From CAYYJR01 sp964472305 (GTDB lineage: Bacteria > Armatimonadota > Hebobacteria > CAIYQO01), in contig CAYYJR010000028.1 in NCBI GenBank assembly GCA_964472305.1, forward strand, positions 1 through 44,924: a stretch of 44,924 nucleotides of DNA, read 5' to 3'. Both the position numbers and the translations under genes were made by a program. The notes beneath the pieces were generated by a model. The model searched no databases, was not told the origin of the DNA, and was given only the letters and a program-made list of their open reading frames with translations. Shown here piece after piece: positions 44,014 to 44,924 of this stretch (its first letter is position 1; each line of letters starts with the position of its first letter).

Positions 44014-44924
44014 TCACAGCACGCGCGCCAGCAGCGGGATACCCAGCAGCAGGGCGAATACGGCCAGCGCGGGACGGCTGACCAGCACCGGGTCCCAGCG
44101 CAGGCGGTGCAATGCCAACGGCAGCAGGCTGCCTATCAGCATATTCAGCATCAGCACCAGCCAGATCACGCCGGCGACGGCGGCGCCGTGCGCCAGCCCG
44201 GTAATCCATTGCGCCAGCACCCCGCCGGTGACGGCGGCGAGGAAGGCCAGTCCAGCGCCTACCGGCCACTGTATGCGCAACTGGCGCGCCACGATCTCAC
44301 CCAACACGGCTCCTTCGCCCAGCGCCACCTGCGTAAACGCCGCGCTCTGCCCGCCAATTTGCACGCCGAGTAGCAGCAACAACGGCAGCAAGGCCAGCAA
44401 CGGTGTCAAGTTGACGCCCAGCGGCGCCAGCCGCAGCGCCAGGAACAAGGCCATCACCAGCCCGGCCAGCGCCGCGCCCAACATCCATGGCAGGCGCAGT
44501 CCCGTTTCTTCCCACGGCGTGGCCAATACGTCGCTCTCCTCGGTCGCACCGGCCAGCCGTGAGATGTCCTCCTGCGCTTCCTCATGCAGCACGTCCAGTA
44601 CGTCGTCAACGGTGACAATGCCGCGCAGTATCCCGCCGTCATCCACCACCGGCACCGCCAGCAGATGATAGCGGTTCAGCGTGCGGGCGGCGGTCTCCTG
44701 GTCGTCATCCACGCGCACGGAGATGACGTGGTGCTGGGTCAGTTCCGCCAGCGGAGTCTCACCTGCCGCGGTGATCAAATCGCGTAGCGATAGCACCCCG
44801 TCCAGCCGTCCCGCCGCGTTAGTCACGTATACGTAGTAGACCGTTTCCGCATCCGGTGCCAGCACGCGCAATCGCGCCAACGCGTCGTCGGCACGCAGTT
44901 CCGCGGAAAGCGCGATATATTCCG
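44014..44924 (-). CDS. MgtE-like magnesium/cation transporter, 5' end outside the window
   Basis: A partial gene; its start lies beyond the right edge, and the visible frame is open to position 44922. It begins in the CBS region (YVTNAAGRLDGVLSLRDLI; VDDGGILRGIVTVDDVLDVL), then enters a five-helix membrane domain. The helix that normally reads GGNAG(S/T)Q here reads LGVQIGGQSAAF. The last helix lacks the magnesium-site Asp (RPALAVFALLLGIPLLA). It is thus a divergent MgtE whose ion selectivity is uncertain. Confidence 0.88.
   Translation of the reverse strand, partial: EYIALSAELRADDALARLRVLAPDAETVYYVYVTNAAGRLDGVLSLRDLITAAGETPLAELTQHHVISVRVDDDQETAARTLNRYHLLAVPVVDDGGILRGIVTVDDVLDVLHEEAQEDISRLAGATEESDVLATPWEETGLRLPWMLGAALAGLVMALFLALRLAPLGVNLTPLLALLPLLLLLGVQIGGQSAAFTQVALGEGAVLGEIVARQLRIQWPVGAGLAFLAAVTGGVLAQWITGLAHGAAVAGVIWLVLMLNMLIGSLLPLALHRLRWDPVLVSRPALAVFALLLGIPLLARVL

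Overview
The window is one continuous stretch of high-GC bacterial chromosome with closely packed genes on both strands. I see no insertion sequence, prophage, CRISPR array or integration site. The housekeeping genes (purH, secG, pyk, surE, ribD, tuf, rpmG, secE, nusG, rplK, rplA) and three tRNAs place it in the core chromosome. The mix of a PII protein without the uridylylated tyrosine, a SpoIID/LytB-type protein, a YafK-type L,D-transpeptidase, a ZTP riboswitch on purH and many carbohydrate enzymes would fit an environmental lineage such as Armatimonadota or a relative. That placement is a guess from gene content, not a measurement.

Layout. 0.2-4.1 kb: a PII gene (minus), then a promoter, a ZTP riboswitch with an overlapping terminator and purH, an L,D-transpeptidase, a broken SDR remnant, and secG followed by tRNA-Leu(GAG). 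4.2-7.5 kb: pyruvate kinase, a small RyR-domain protein, a sugar-isomerase-like TIM barrel and an exported hypothetical protein. 7.6-13.1 kb: a LacZ-type beta-galactosidase and a glycyl radical enzyme, both on the minus strand, each with its own promoter. 13.5-15.9 kb: a three-gene surface-sugar operon (glucose-1-phosphate cytidylyltransferase, RmlC-like epimerase, GT2). 16.3-19.0 kb: a membrane PAS histidine kinase overlapping a single-domain response regulator. 19.0-24.3 kb: a FetAB-type ABC exporter, a PEMT/ICMT-like membrane methyltransferase, a D-2-hydroxyacid dehydrogenase, and a thermonuclease overlapping a PfkB kinase.

24.3-33.2 kb: a ChbG/YdjC deacetylase overlapping a lone PTS lactose/cellobiose IIA protein, SpoIID, an RDD membrane protein, a ROK sugar kinase, a PQQ-type beta-propeller and a heparinase II/III-like polysaccharide lyase. 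33.2-39.5 kb: surE, an amidase, an exported unknown, a lone E1-alpha subunit, two small membrane proteins and ribD. 39.6-43.7 kb: a strong promoter, tRNA-Tyr, tRNA-Thr, tuf, rpmG, secE, nusG, rplK and rplA, closed by a 21-bp perfect hairpin. rplJ-rplL-rpoBC do not follow. A partial MgtE-like transporter runs off the right edge.

The strongest regulatory find is the complete ZTP riboswitch-terminator before purH. Other points of note are three long near-perfect hairpins without U-tracts at transcription-unit ends (purH, tRNA-Leu/pyk, rplA), an apparently leaderless glycyl radical enzyme without a linked activase, the IIA-ChbG pair without IIB or IIC, a free-standing RyR domain, and a short intergenic motif that occurs twice. 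I found no clear, wholly new multi-gene system.
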